A stretch of 64,000 bases of DNA. Origin: Shewanella metallivivens (lineage in GTDB: Bacteria; Pseudomonadota; Gammaproteobacteria; Enterobacterales; Shewanellaceae). Positions 38,322 to 48,400 of this stretch are shown here, piece after piece. The notes under the pieces were generated by a model that did no database searches, was not told where the DNA came from, and saw only the letters and a program-made list of their open reading frames with translations. How positions within the stretch are numbered: the first letter of the stretch is position 1; the number at the start of each line of letters is the position of its first letter. The position numbers and the translations under genes are program-made. The DNA lies in NCBI RefSeq assembly GCF_028750675.1, contig NZ_JAQQPZ010000013.1, positions 464,716 to 528,715 of the forward strand, read 5' to 3'.

Positions 38322-38895
38322 ATGATTAAAACAAAGTTATTATCTATCAGCTTATTTTCATTGGCTCTTGCTGGTTGTGCAACAACTGGTTCTTGGTCTT
38401 GTCAAATTAGTGGGGGGGGGGAATGGGCCATCAGCTAGCTGTAAGATACAAGGGGTATGGTATCAGCAAGCTATGAACTTTCTTAGGCCTTCAGTAAATA
38501 TGCTGGCAGAGACTATGGGCTATACATTTGAAGACTGGTCATCTACTGATTTTAGTGATTTTTCTTTACGCGTTAATGGCTCAACTGTTAGTGTTAAAAA
38601 TGATGAGGTTCAGGTTTTAGTGTATCAAGGCGGCGCTCAAATTGGCGCGAAAAGTTTTTCTGTTCACAGATTGAATGATGACTATTATTTTTCAGATCCT
38701 AGTTCTGTGAAAAATTGGGCATATAATTTTGTTGATGTTGCTGATTATACAGATGTGAAATTTGATTTAGAAAAGCAATCGTCCGGAGTAATAACTGTTG
38801 CCGCTGTAGAAAATAATATTTCAAAAGCTTCAGCGTCAACTTACTACAAGGGTGAGGCTTACTGTGAAGGCTCCATTTGTTATGAAGAGCCATAA
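38322..38895 (+). pseudogene. Lipoprotein gene, out of frame at a G10 tract (possibly phase-variable)
   Basis: ATG 38322 follows AGAGGGA and encodes MIKTKLLSISLFSLALAGCA, a lipoprotein signal with lipobox LAGC. After SCQISG the frame enters ten consecutive G (38412-38421) and hits a stop at 38442. The rest of the protein (PSASCKIQGVWYQQAMNFLR to the stop at 38895) is intact in another frame; nine or twelve G would join the two into a protein of about 190 residues. It could be phase variation, a fixed mutation or a sequencing error. The mature protein has paired Cys near the C-terminus. Family unknown. Confidence 0.6.
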
Positions 38896-38945
38896 ATCTA
38901 CTTTTAGTCGATTATAAGAGGCATAGCTCGAGTTTATTGAACTCT

Positions 38946-38981
38946 GCTGAGCAAGTTAAGCATGTTCTCAACTTGCTCAGC
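38946..38981. terminator. Perfect 12-bp hairpin after the lipoprotein gene
   Basis: Arms GCTGAGCAAGTT and AACTTGCTCAGC with a 12-base loop. It has no T-run after it, so it may be a processing or pausing hairpin rather than a simple intrinsic terminator. Confidence 0.45.
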
Positions 38982-39070
38982 GAGCCTAATCGATGGCAAG
39001 GGAGCTATTTAAAGCTATAGCCTCTTTCTGGCATAAATATAAGAAGCTTGTTCTCTAGTCTTGAGGGATT

Positions 39071-40177
39071 ATGAAATCGTGTCTGTTTTTTGTTTTTGCG
39101 GTAGTCTCCTCGTTCTACTCTTTTGCTAGTGGTAGCGATTTAACTTATGAGCAAAGAGTTTTAAATAGTCTGATGCTTGGAGAGCAAAACCCTGAACCTG
39201 ATGTTGCTCAGAGCTGTCTATATCAGTCTTATCAGAGACTATCTCGAGGAGATTTTGAAGCCGTAGAGGCTCAAGTGAAATCATGTTCTATTTGTGATGA
39301 TAAGACCAATGTTGTGGCACTTTATTACTGCCATAAAATAACTTCATCATCATTCATATGGATGGGGAAATATGCCAAGGCATATCAATCGCTAATTGAA
39401 ACTCTTAAGTATAAAGAAGAGTTGGTTAGACTTGGTTTTGATATACAAGCTTTTAACGGGCTCACTAGCTATGTAAAAAACCTGGAATTTCATAAAATTT
39501 CTGAAGCTCACTTAAGCGTTAACAACAAAGGTGAGTTAACGCTAGGGAAGTTTGCAGTTGACACAGGTAGTATATTTGATACTAGGAAAAAAAAGTGCAT
39601 CAATGCTATATCAACCTCGAAAGTTAATTATTTACTCAACAGCCATGAAACCTTTGTGGTTTGCGATGATGATAATTTTCCATATCTTAATTACCCTAAA
39701 GACATATTAGGGCTTATACATCTTTCTTTATATGAACGCATAATTTTTAAACCTGAAAAATCATCGGGAACAGCTAGAGTGCTTGGGAATGAATTAAAGT
39801 TATATTTTGACTTCGATACAATATTCTTTCTCTCAAAAACAGGTTATGATGATTCAGAAGTAAATGTTTGCTTGGACACTGGCTCATCTAAGTCATCGGT
39901 AAACTTTAAGTTTTACCGTAAACACTTTAACAAACTTATTGAATTAAAAACACAAGCTGTACAGTCAAGTAACTCTAAAGGGAATTATAATATTAGAGGG
40001 AAGATGCTTGATTCGTTTGATATAAGCATCGGAGGCAGGACTCATACATTTAAAAAAATTCCTGTTTTTATTGATAGAACACCTTGGTTTCATTGTGATG
40101 TTATCGCTGGTAGAGATTTAATTTTAGAGCATTTTAAGGAGATTAGCTTTGAAAAGAAAATCATTTATATTAAGTAG
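39071..40177 (+). CDS. Exported two-lobed aspartic protease-like protein
   Basis: A 368-residue protein with a signal peptide (MKSCLFFVFAVVSSFYSFAS). Residues 25-140 are helical, TPR-like, with several Cys. Two retropepsin-type lobes follow. Lobe one has VDTGS at 163-167 and DILGLIHLSL at 211-220; lobe two has LDTGS at 268-272 and VIAGRDLILEHF near the end. Each lobe thus has one catalytic Asp and the second signature, as in a pepsin-like pair. GAGGG precedes the ATG. It overlaps the next gene by 29 bases. Substrate unknown; probably periplasmic. Confidence 0.7.
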   Translation: MKSCLFFVFAVVSSFYSFASGSDLTYEQRVLNSLMLGEQNPEPDVAQSCLYQSYQRLSRGDFEAVEAQVKSCSICDDKTNVVALYYCHKITSSSFIWMGKYAKAYQSLIETLKYKEELVRLGFDIQAFNGLTSYVKNLEFHKISEAHLSVNNKGELTLGKFAVDTGSIFDTRKKKCINAISTSKVNYLLNSHETFVVCDDDNFPYLNYPKDILGLIHLSLYERIIFKPEKSSGTARVLGNELKLYFDFDTIFFLSKTGYDDSEVNVCLDTGSSKSSVNFKFYRKHFNKLIELKTQAVQSSNSKGNYNIRGKMLDSFDISIGGRTHTFKKIPVFIDRTPWFHCDVIAGRDLILEHFKEISFEKKIIYIK

Positions 40178-40853
40178 GTTTTTTTTGTTGGGCTTTGTTT
40201 TTGTTCTTTGCTCATGCGTTTCACAGAAGCCGCATTTTGAAAAAGCATTAGAGTCAGAAGTTTATACCTCTGTCAACATCTTGTTTTATGAGGGTGAAAT
40301 TACTCAGGGTAAGAATGAAGTCTTGTTTAAATTATTTAATTCAAACGACAATATTGGGATGTTAGAAATAAATAGCGAAGGCGGGGATGTTTTTGCTAGT
40401 ATGGAATTAGGCAATTGGATTATCGCTAACAATTTGGATGTTAAGATAGGTGCTCTGTGTGCTTCTTCATGTGCAAATTATATATTCACTGCTGGAAATA
40501 AAAAAATTCTTCAAGAGCATTCACTATTGTTGTGGCATGGGAGCTCTTTTCAGGAAGGTATAAGTTCTCTAGTAAACTCTGGGGATGAGTTTGCAAACAA
40601 GTGGCGAAGCCAAGAAGTTGAATTTTTTGAAAAAATTGGAGTTGAACACCGCATTTCAATTTGTGGTTTATCACAGGTGCCAATCGGTATGACTATTTTG
40701 CACAATTTAAATATAGTCAATCTCAAAGGTTATGATTATTCATTAAAGGATATGAGGAGCTTTGGGATTGATAATATAGTTATTTCGGGAGTTAATTGGT
40801 TAGGAACGATGAATCATAGTTTTAAAGGGGTGTTTCGCGCAAGTTATTGTTAA
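40149..40853 (+). CDS. ClpP/crotonase-like serine protease lipoprotein
   Basis: A 234-residue protein starting at TTG 40149, chosen because AAGGAG lies seven bases before it inside the preceding gene. The signal ends in the lipobox FVLCSC, so it is a lipoprotein. The core resembles periplasmic ClpP-like proteins: INSEGGDVFASMELG, then CASSCANYIFTAGNKK with the presumed nucleophilic Ser, then LLLWHGSSF with the presumed His. The 29-base overlap with the aspartic protease gene suggests the two are made together. No partner ATPase is nearby. Confidence 0.65.
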   Translation: MKRKSFILSRFFLLGFVFVLCSCVSQKPHFEKALESEVYTSVNILFYEGEITQGKNEVLFKLFNSNDNIGMLEINSEGGDVFASMELGNWIIANNLDVKIGALCASSCANYIFTAGNKKILQEHSLLLWHGSSFQEGISSLVNSGDEFANKWRSQEVEFFEKIGVEHRISICGLSQVPIGMTILHNLNIVNLKGYDYSLKDMRSFGIDNIVISGVNWLGTMNHSFKGVFRASYC

Positions 40854-41508
40854 GAAAGTACGGGATTAAAATTGTTATCATAAGTAAGCTTAACTTTTTA
40901 GTTGTCTGAACCTATGATGCTAGTTTTCTAGCTTGTTCCAATTAACATTGTCGATCGCAACGGGGGCTATCGTACTAACTATACTGTATGATATACAAAG
41001 TGGATAGCTCTCACATTTACTATATAAGTATCACCATTATTAATGGTTTCTGACCTTGCACCTTCTTATACATAACTCGGTTCTCAGACTTAATCATTGT
41101 GGTGATTATAGTTGTGCTAGCCTGCCTTATATCACGTAAGGCTAATGCTAACCACTTAGGAGAGCTGTTAAGGTATTATGGAACACGGGACGTTGGCGCT
41201 CAAACGTGCATGTACTGTAATTCGGTAACGAACTTACTAACACTTGCTATGTTATCTCTTCTGATAGCCGATTTTAGAGTTTGATTTTTTTACACTGTTT
41301 AGTTATATGGCGTCATCTTTAATCTAATGCTCCGCCTTTGTTAATTTGTTTATGTCCATATACGTGTCAGAGGAATGAAGCTGACACGTTCGTGCCCCAT
41401 TCCTCGTTAGAACTGATATTTCAAGTTCGTAATAGTGATTACATTTGACCTATATTTTCTCATGCAAAATTCATCTATCTAATCTGCATTTTATTCGGCA
41501 TCCCAATT
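40854..41508. other. Intergenic stretch with the first 47-bp repeat copy
   Basis: No gene with a convincing start is seen. A 61-codon frame near 41099 begins at an unconvincing codon without ribosome site. The notable content is the 47-bp repeat at 41353-41399. Confidence 0.4.
41353..41399 (+). repeat. 47-bp perfect direct repeat, copy 1 (pair of 50909-50955)
   Basis: Contains the hairpin CGTGTCAG / CTGACACG (8-bp arms, 10-base loop) flanked by TGTCCATATA and TTCGTGCCCCA. The second copy at 50909-50955 is identical and in the same orientation, 9.5 kb away; the pair brackets the Rhs region. Confidence 0.85.
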
Positions 41509-41718
41509 TTAATCACTTATGGTGCGCCAGAATCGACCTATGTAAAAGCGATCGATGATTTCTCGCAAATCACGGCTAAAGGCGGCAGCCAAGTGAATGG
41601 CCCTCAGTATTTTGAAGTCGTCACTAAGGCGGGAGAGACTTACTATTATGGCAATCCAGGATTGGGTGGCTGGATAGCCACCACCAAAAGCCAACTAGAG
41701 ACGGCAGCATTGAATTAG
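41509..41718 (+). pseudogene. Fragment of an SpvB/Rhs gene
   Basis: Reads LITYGAPESTYVKAIDDFSQ and then GPQYFEVVTKAGETYYYGNP before losing the frame's similarity and stopping at 41718. It is clearly related to residues about 122-170 of the large protein downstream (TYGAPYSTYIKEIDDF, FEVKTKAGETYYYGNPG), but diverged at the codon level. No start or other parts are present. Confidence 0.75.
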
Positions 41719-42069
41719 CTGAAATACTTCAATAACCCTAATCGGTTATGAGTAACAATTAGGCCTAGTGAAGTGAATAATAATCAATTTGATGATCCCT
41801 CAGTTTTACCTAGGTATCAAGACAACACTACTTAGAGAAAGCATGAGCATGTGGCGATTAAATTTAATTATAACCAATAGCAAAACGACAAATTTAATGG
41901 TGACTCACCTAGAACTCGATCATCGATAACGCTTTGATTTTATCTTCGATTAGTGGTTAAAAAATAATTTTGAAACGTTGATTTTATTATGTTGACAGAA
42001 TGTAAAATTGGGCATATTTTCTTCAAATTCTAGAATCAGCAACTTTAGCTTGCAAATGGATTTCAATAT
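41719..42069. other. Intergenic before the Rhs gene pair
   Basis: AT-rich sequence in which I see no gene. It may include further, unreadable remains of the Rhs fragment and the promoter of the Rhs operon. Confidence 0.35.
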
Positions 42070-42414
42070 ATGCACAAAAGGATGTTTTGCCCTACATTAA
42101 GAAGATTGAACATAGGTTTGGTGTTTTTTTATTTTGTAGGATTACCTGCTATTGCAGCTAATCAATCTGTATCTTTCGATGTATTAAACAACACCAGTTA
42201 TGACGGCTGCCCTTATTCCGGTGAAGTTGCCATTTCTGTTGAGTATGATTTAGTCGAATCGAACGTTGGTCAGTTAATTGTTTCCGCTGTTAACTCAGGT
42301 CGGTCTTATGAGCTAACAAGGAAAGATGTTGAACACGGTCCAGGCAGTGCTGTATTTGTCTTTGAGCTACAAGAGTGCATTGAACGTATCGATGTAGCCC
42401 TTACCCCCTTTTAA
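42070..42414 (+). CDS. Small exported protein ahead of the Rhs gene
   Basis: A 114-residue protein with a long hydrophobic N-terminus (LNIGLVFFYFVGLPAIAA) resembling a signal peptide, followed by about 85 residues likely to be beta-strands with two Cys (DGCPYSGEV and LQECIERID) that could form a disulfide. ATG 42070 and 42082 are both possible. It ends 46 bases before the Rhs start on the same strand. No family recognised; a role with the Rhs protein is only suggested by position. Confidence 0.55.
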   Translation: MHKRMFCPTLRRLNIGLVFFYFVGLPAIAANQSVSFDVLNNTSYDGCPYSGEVAISVEYDLVESNVGQLIVSAVNSGRSYELTRKDVEHGPGSAVFVFELQECIERIDVALTPF

Positions 42415-42460
42415 ATTCCAATTATCAACCTTTATTATTACGTGAAAGTAAGGATGCCTC

Positions 42461-45400
42461 ATGTCTCGCCATAAATTATTGCTTCCAATAATGCTCATTA
42501 TTCTTGGAGTAAGTGCATCTTCGAAGGCCGAAGTTGTAGGGTTGTCTTCAGGTGAGTTTAGGGTTGATGAGAGTGGTGCCGCCACATACTCAGTACCCAT
42601 TAACATACCTGAAGGTCGAGCAGGCGTAACGCCGCAAGTGTCGTTAAACTATTCAAGTAATAACCTTCAAGATGGCCCTGTAGGTATTGGTTGGAGTGTT
42701 GGCGGTATTTCAGCCGTTTCTCGCTGCCCACAAACGCCAATTAATGACAATGCGATTACAGGTGTAAATTTTACCAGTAGTGATAGGTTTTGTCTTGATG
42801 GTCAACGATTGATATTGCTTGCGGGTACCTACGGTGCACCTTATTCAACTTACATTAAAGAAATTGATGACTTCTCAATTGTTACTGCTATGGGCGGTAG
42901 CCAAGCTAATGGGCCTAGTTATTTTGAAGTCAAAACGAAAGCCGGTGAAACTTATTATTATGGTAATCCCGGTTTAACGGGTCTTGTCAGTACAAATCAA
43001 GCGGACGCATTTGTTGAGCCAAGCAATAAGACTGGAATGGCAAAAACATGGGCTGTTAAAGTCATCAAAGATATTAAAGATAACTATATTCTGTTTAATT
43101 ACAACAACAGTAAAACGAATGGGACATTTTACATTGATAGCATTCAGTACTCAGCAAAATTGGGCGACAGTACTGCTTTCAATAAAGTTAAATTTGTTTA
43201 CGAAGACTACGGTAAGGGTTTTTTAGGTTATCAAGCGGGGGCTATTGCAAAGCATAACAAAATACTAAAGCGTATTGACTCATCGGTTGACGGTAGCAAC
43301 TACCGCTCTTACTTTTTGAACTATGAGAACAGTAATTTTATAGAAGAGCGCACCTTATTAACATCCGTTCAAGAATGTCCCGATAATGATACTGACTTTG
43401 GTAATTGCTTACCCAAAACAACGTTTGGTTGGCAACGCCCCAATCTATCTAGCAGTAGCATGCAATATCTGTGTAAGTCAGAGCCTGCTGGGCCTGACTT
43501 TTGTCATGATGTACCCACATCAACTGATTTTAAGCCATTTGAGAATCCCACCTCTGTTGCGAGTGGATCTGCCAACGTTAGTACTTCTCAAGTTTTTGAC
43601 GTCAATGGTGATGGGTATCAAGATATTGTTTACGTCAGTGGTAGTTCGTGGGCTGTGAAGCTCGGCCCTTACTTTACTTCCACCAAAACGATGACATCGA
43701 TTGGTACATCAAAAAAGGAATATGCACTTAATATTGATTATAACGGTGATGGTGTAAGGGATTTACTTGTTGCCAACTCTGCAACAGCAAATTGGCATGC
43801 ATTATCATTTCAGGCTAGCGAAAGTGTTGAGGCATGTGCTAAGTGGGAGCAATGTGTTACTAAAATTATAACCTCTGAATACACGTTAACCAACCTTAAT
43901 GTCGTCGCCACCGGGCTTGAGAACGGTGCGCAAGTTATGGATGTCAATGGTGATGGCAATGAAGACATTGTTTTTCGAACGGGCAATACGATTAAGGCTC
44001 ATGTAAACAATGGCAATGGTACTTTTACTGCGAATAAAACCCTCTATACCTTTACGGATACCGTTGCATCGGCTGAGTTAAATATGGGAGTGCAATCTCA
44101 AACTGCTGATATGAAATCTGCCAGTGCCGTTGATGTTAATGGTGATGGCCGCTCAGACCTTGTGATGAAAGTGACGTCGACAACATCCGGTTGTTATGTT
44201 CGTGGTGTATTAAATGCTTCTATTCGCACTAGAGATGAATGTCAAAGAGATTGGGCTGGCACTTGGACCAGCAGTACTTCAACAAAACATATGCTTTTTG
44301 TTGCATCAGGCACCATGGCAAATCCGGTCTTAACCTTACAGCAGACCCTTGGTAACTATGAAGACACCTTCCGTATAGCCGATTTAAATGGTGACGGCTT
44401 GAGTGATTTGTTATTTGTCAGTGGCGATAAATGGTGGTATCGACTCTCTAACGGTATTGAATTCTTAGCGTCTAGAGACGCGGGGTTAGCTACATCGAGT
44501 ACTAAAAAATACCTTGACCAATTTGTTGATTTAAACAATGACGGCCGCGCGGACGTGTTACATGCAACTTCCACGTCTAATTGGGCTATTTTCTTCTCTC
44601 GCCCCACAAATTCGGGTGAATGGATTTCATTTGAGAACCGTGGCTTTATGGATTTTGACGCCAATGCTACGGTTCGTTTTGGTGATACGGATGGCGATGG
44701 TAAATTAAACCTACTGACTTCAACAGGCAGCAGTTGGAAAAAATACTATAACCGTAAAGGGATTAAAGAGTTCGCCATCAATACCATTACCAATGGCTTT
44801 GGTGTTGCGACAACGGTGACCTACAAACCGATGACAGACTCATCCGTGTATGTGACCAATTTCTCAGATGCAGACACAACAACAGATACGTTCTCACCTC
44901 ACTCAGGTATGCAACTCGTCAGTAAAGTAGAAACACAAAGCAATATTGGTGTTGATGGCAAAGTATCGGTCAACTATCAATACGGTGGTTTTCTTATCCA
45001 TAAAAAGGGCCGTGGTTCATTAGGCTTTCAGATGTTAAAAACCATCGATAACCAAACCAATGTTGTGACCGAAACCAAATACAGTCAAGAGCATGGTGAA
45101 TTAACGTTTGCCCATGCAGGCATGCCTATTGAAACCATTCAAATGCTTGATACTCAGATGCTTTCAAGGGCGAGTAACACGCTAGACGTCATCCAAACCG
45201 CTAATGGTGGTATTTCACCTTATATTGCATCTTCAGAAGAAGAAAGTTACATACTAGACAGTAATCTGAGTAGCACACTGTCAAGCGTAACGCTCACGAC
45301 CAATCAATATGATGACTGGGGTAACTTACTTGAAAGTAACATTGAAATTTCTGATGAATACTCTAATGACGTACTCACTACCAACAATGTTAATACCTAT

Positions 45401-48400
45401 GGTTCAGGTGACTGGGAACGATATGGCCGTTTAGCTTCTTCTGTTGTCACAAAAACACGAACAGGCGACCCTAAAACACATGTCCGAGAAACCACATTTG
45501 ATTACTATTCAAATTTGATGTTGAAATCGAGCACATTATCACCTAATCAAGCAGCCACTAAACTCACAACTACTTATGGGTATGATGCCTGGGGAAATAA
45601 AACCTCTGAAGCAGTAACGGGTTATAGCACAGCAACAGGCACAAATATTACTCGCAGTACGAGTAGCAATTATGGTGCTAAAGGGCGTTACCTGAGTTAC
45701 ACAGATGATGCGATGGGGTTTAGAACCAGTTTTAAGTATAACAATGTTGATGCAGACTCTGTAACAGGTGTCATCACTTCAATAAAAACTACCGATGCCA
45801 ATAATGTCGCAAAAATAGAATATTTTGATGATTTAGGCCGACTAAAAACCATTGACCATCCTGACGCAAAAACAACAACCGTTACTCAAGCTTTTTGCAG
45901 TAGCTGCTCTAGTAATGCCTATTATTACGTTAGAACAACGGTAACCGGAAATCCCACCCAGGAAGTGTATTTTGATAAATGGGGGCGCGAGGTTATCGCG
46001 CAAACCACAAGCTTTAGCGGTGGCTGGAACAAGGTCATCAAAGAGTACGATGAGCAAGGCCGAGAAAAAATGGTGTATGAGCCAAACTCAACTGGTTTTA
46101 CACTATTTGAATACGATGAATTAAATCGACCTTATACTGTTACAAAGCCCAATGGCACAACAGTCACAAATGAGTTATTTGGCTTTGAAAGTCGAACCAC
46201 TAATGAAGTCGGTATAACGACAAGCGTATATCAAAATGGTTTTGGTGAAACGGCTTATACTGAAGATGCAATCGGTAATACAGTGTCTTTTACTTATGAT
46301 GCTCAAGGCAATGTTGTGACTACAGACACAACCGGAGAAGGCAGTAATTACATTGTCACCGTGACTTATGATGACTGGGGCAGGAAACTCTCCACCAATG
46401 ACCCGTCAAAAGGCCTATGGAAGTACACCTATAATGCTTTTGGTGAGTTAATGACCCAGGAGACCGCTAGAGGCCATACCTTCACTTTTTCATATGACTT
46501 ACTTGGACGCAAAATAAAAAGCTATGAGCCATCAGAAGGCACGCTTTGTTGGAATTATGGTACAGCGACCGATAAAGGCAGACTGCTTTCAGTCGAAAAA
46601 TTTGATGCAGCAGTTGCAACGTGTGCTACTGGCAATCCAACGTATAAAAATAGCTTTACTTATTATCCAGATGGCTTAGTTAAAACCACAACAACCTTAA
46701 TAGAGGGTAATACGTTCACGCAAAGTCAAACTTACGATAGTTACAGTCGTCCAAGTATTACCACTTACCCTACAGGCACTGCGGCGTTTTCAGTTAAGAA
46801 TCACTACTCAACCACAACAGGGTATCTTACTGAGGTGAGAAATAATGTGACAGGGGCATTATTAAAACGTGTTGACTCAATGACCGCGCGAAACCAAGTC
46901 GACGAAGTCACTTACGGTAACAATGTGACTACCACAGCGATGTTTGAAGATGACACTGGCTGGTTATCAAGTATTGACGTTAAAAAGGGTAGTGCTCAGC
47001 TTGCTTACACTGATGTCGTGCATGATGATATCGGCAACGTAACCAGTCGCTGGACTAAATTTGGTTCAATTCCTGGAGGCATTACCGACTTTACAGAAAC
47101 CTATGGCTATGACTACCTGACAAACCGTTTAGAAGACCGCACGATTAGTATTGCCACTGGCAGTGCTATCTTGCCTGCTAATTTTAAAACGTATCAAGAT
47201 TATAATTATGATGACTGGGGTAATATTAAATTTAAAACGGGTGTGGGCAATTACACCTACTATGCAACTAAACCGCACCAGCTTAATGAGGTCAAATCAG
47301 CCTCTGGAGCGCAATTGTATAAGTTTTTCTATGATGCCAACGGCAATAGTAAAACAGATGGTACTCGTACCTTTAATTATGGCAGTTACGACAAGCCAAC
47401 ATTAATCACGAAAGCTGGCAGTAGTTCTACCATGAAATATGGGCCTGAACGTGAGCTTATTTATAAATCTGATACGTATGTCGAAAATGGCAAAAATGTG
47501 ACTTATCAGACAACCTATTTAGGCAATTATGAAAAGGTATATCGTACGGGTGGCGCAGGTACATTAACCGAGCATAAGTTTTATGTTGGCGATATTGTCT
47601 ATACCCAACGAAGCAATGGTTCAAGTGATACTTTTTATCTACACAAAGACCATCAAGGCTCAGTCATCGCCACAACCAATGCCAGTGGCGCAGTGGTATC
47701 GCAAGCGATTTACGACCCTTGGGGTAAACGTACCGCTGTGTTTCTCCACAGTTCGTTTGCTAGTTTTACGACTAGCGAACCGACAGACAGAGGATATACA
47801 GGCCATAAGCACATCAAAGATTTAGATATTATTCATATGGGCGGCCGCATCTACGATCCAACCTTGGGGCGATTCTTGCAGGCTGATCCGCTGATCCAAG
47901 CGCCTACGGATTCACAAAGTTACAATCGTTATGCTTATGTGAGAAATAACCCGCTGACGTTAACCGATCCGAGTGGGTATAGTTGGTGGAGTAAAACGTG
48001 GAAAAAAATACGACCTTATGTTGGGATTATAGTTGCTGCAATTGGCACTTATATTTGTGGTGGTAATGTGCAATGCGGGCAAGCAGGATATGCCCTTGTT
48101 GGTGCTGCCTCAGGTGCCGCAGGAGCTGCTGCTAATGGTGGTAACGTATTTACAGGTGCATTGAGGGGAGCGTTTACCGCGATGGCTTTTTATCAGGTTG
48201 GTGAAGCATTTTCGCAAGCAAATTGTCAATCTTGCTTCAGTGGAGGAGAGTTAACTACCGCTGCAACTGTAGGAAAGATAGCAGCTCACGCTATGGTCGG
48301 TGGAATAACTAGCATACTGCAAGGAGGTAAGTTTGGTCATGGCTTCTTAGCTGCTGGTGTAACACAAGGGTTTGAGAAGAGTATCAATGGCATTAGTTCT

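Noticed and set aside
41099..41284. 61-codon plus-strand frame (MVIIVVLACLISRKANANHL)
   Set aside because: No ribosome site, doubtful start, no family. Kept only as intergenic.
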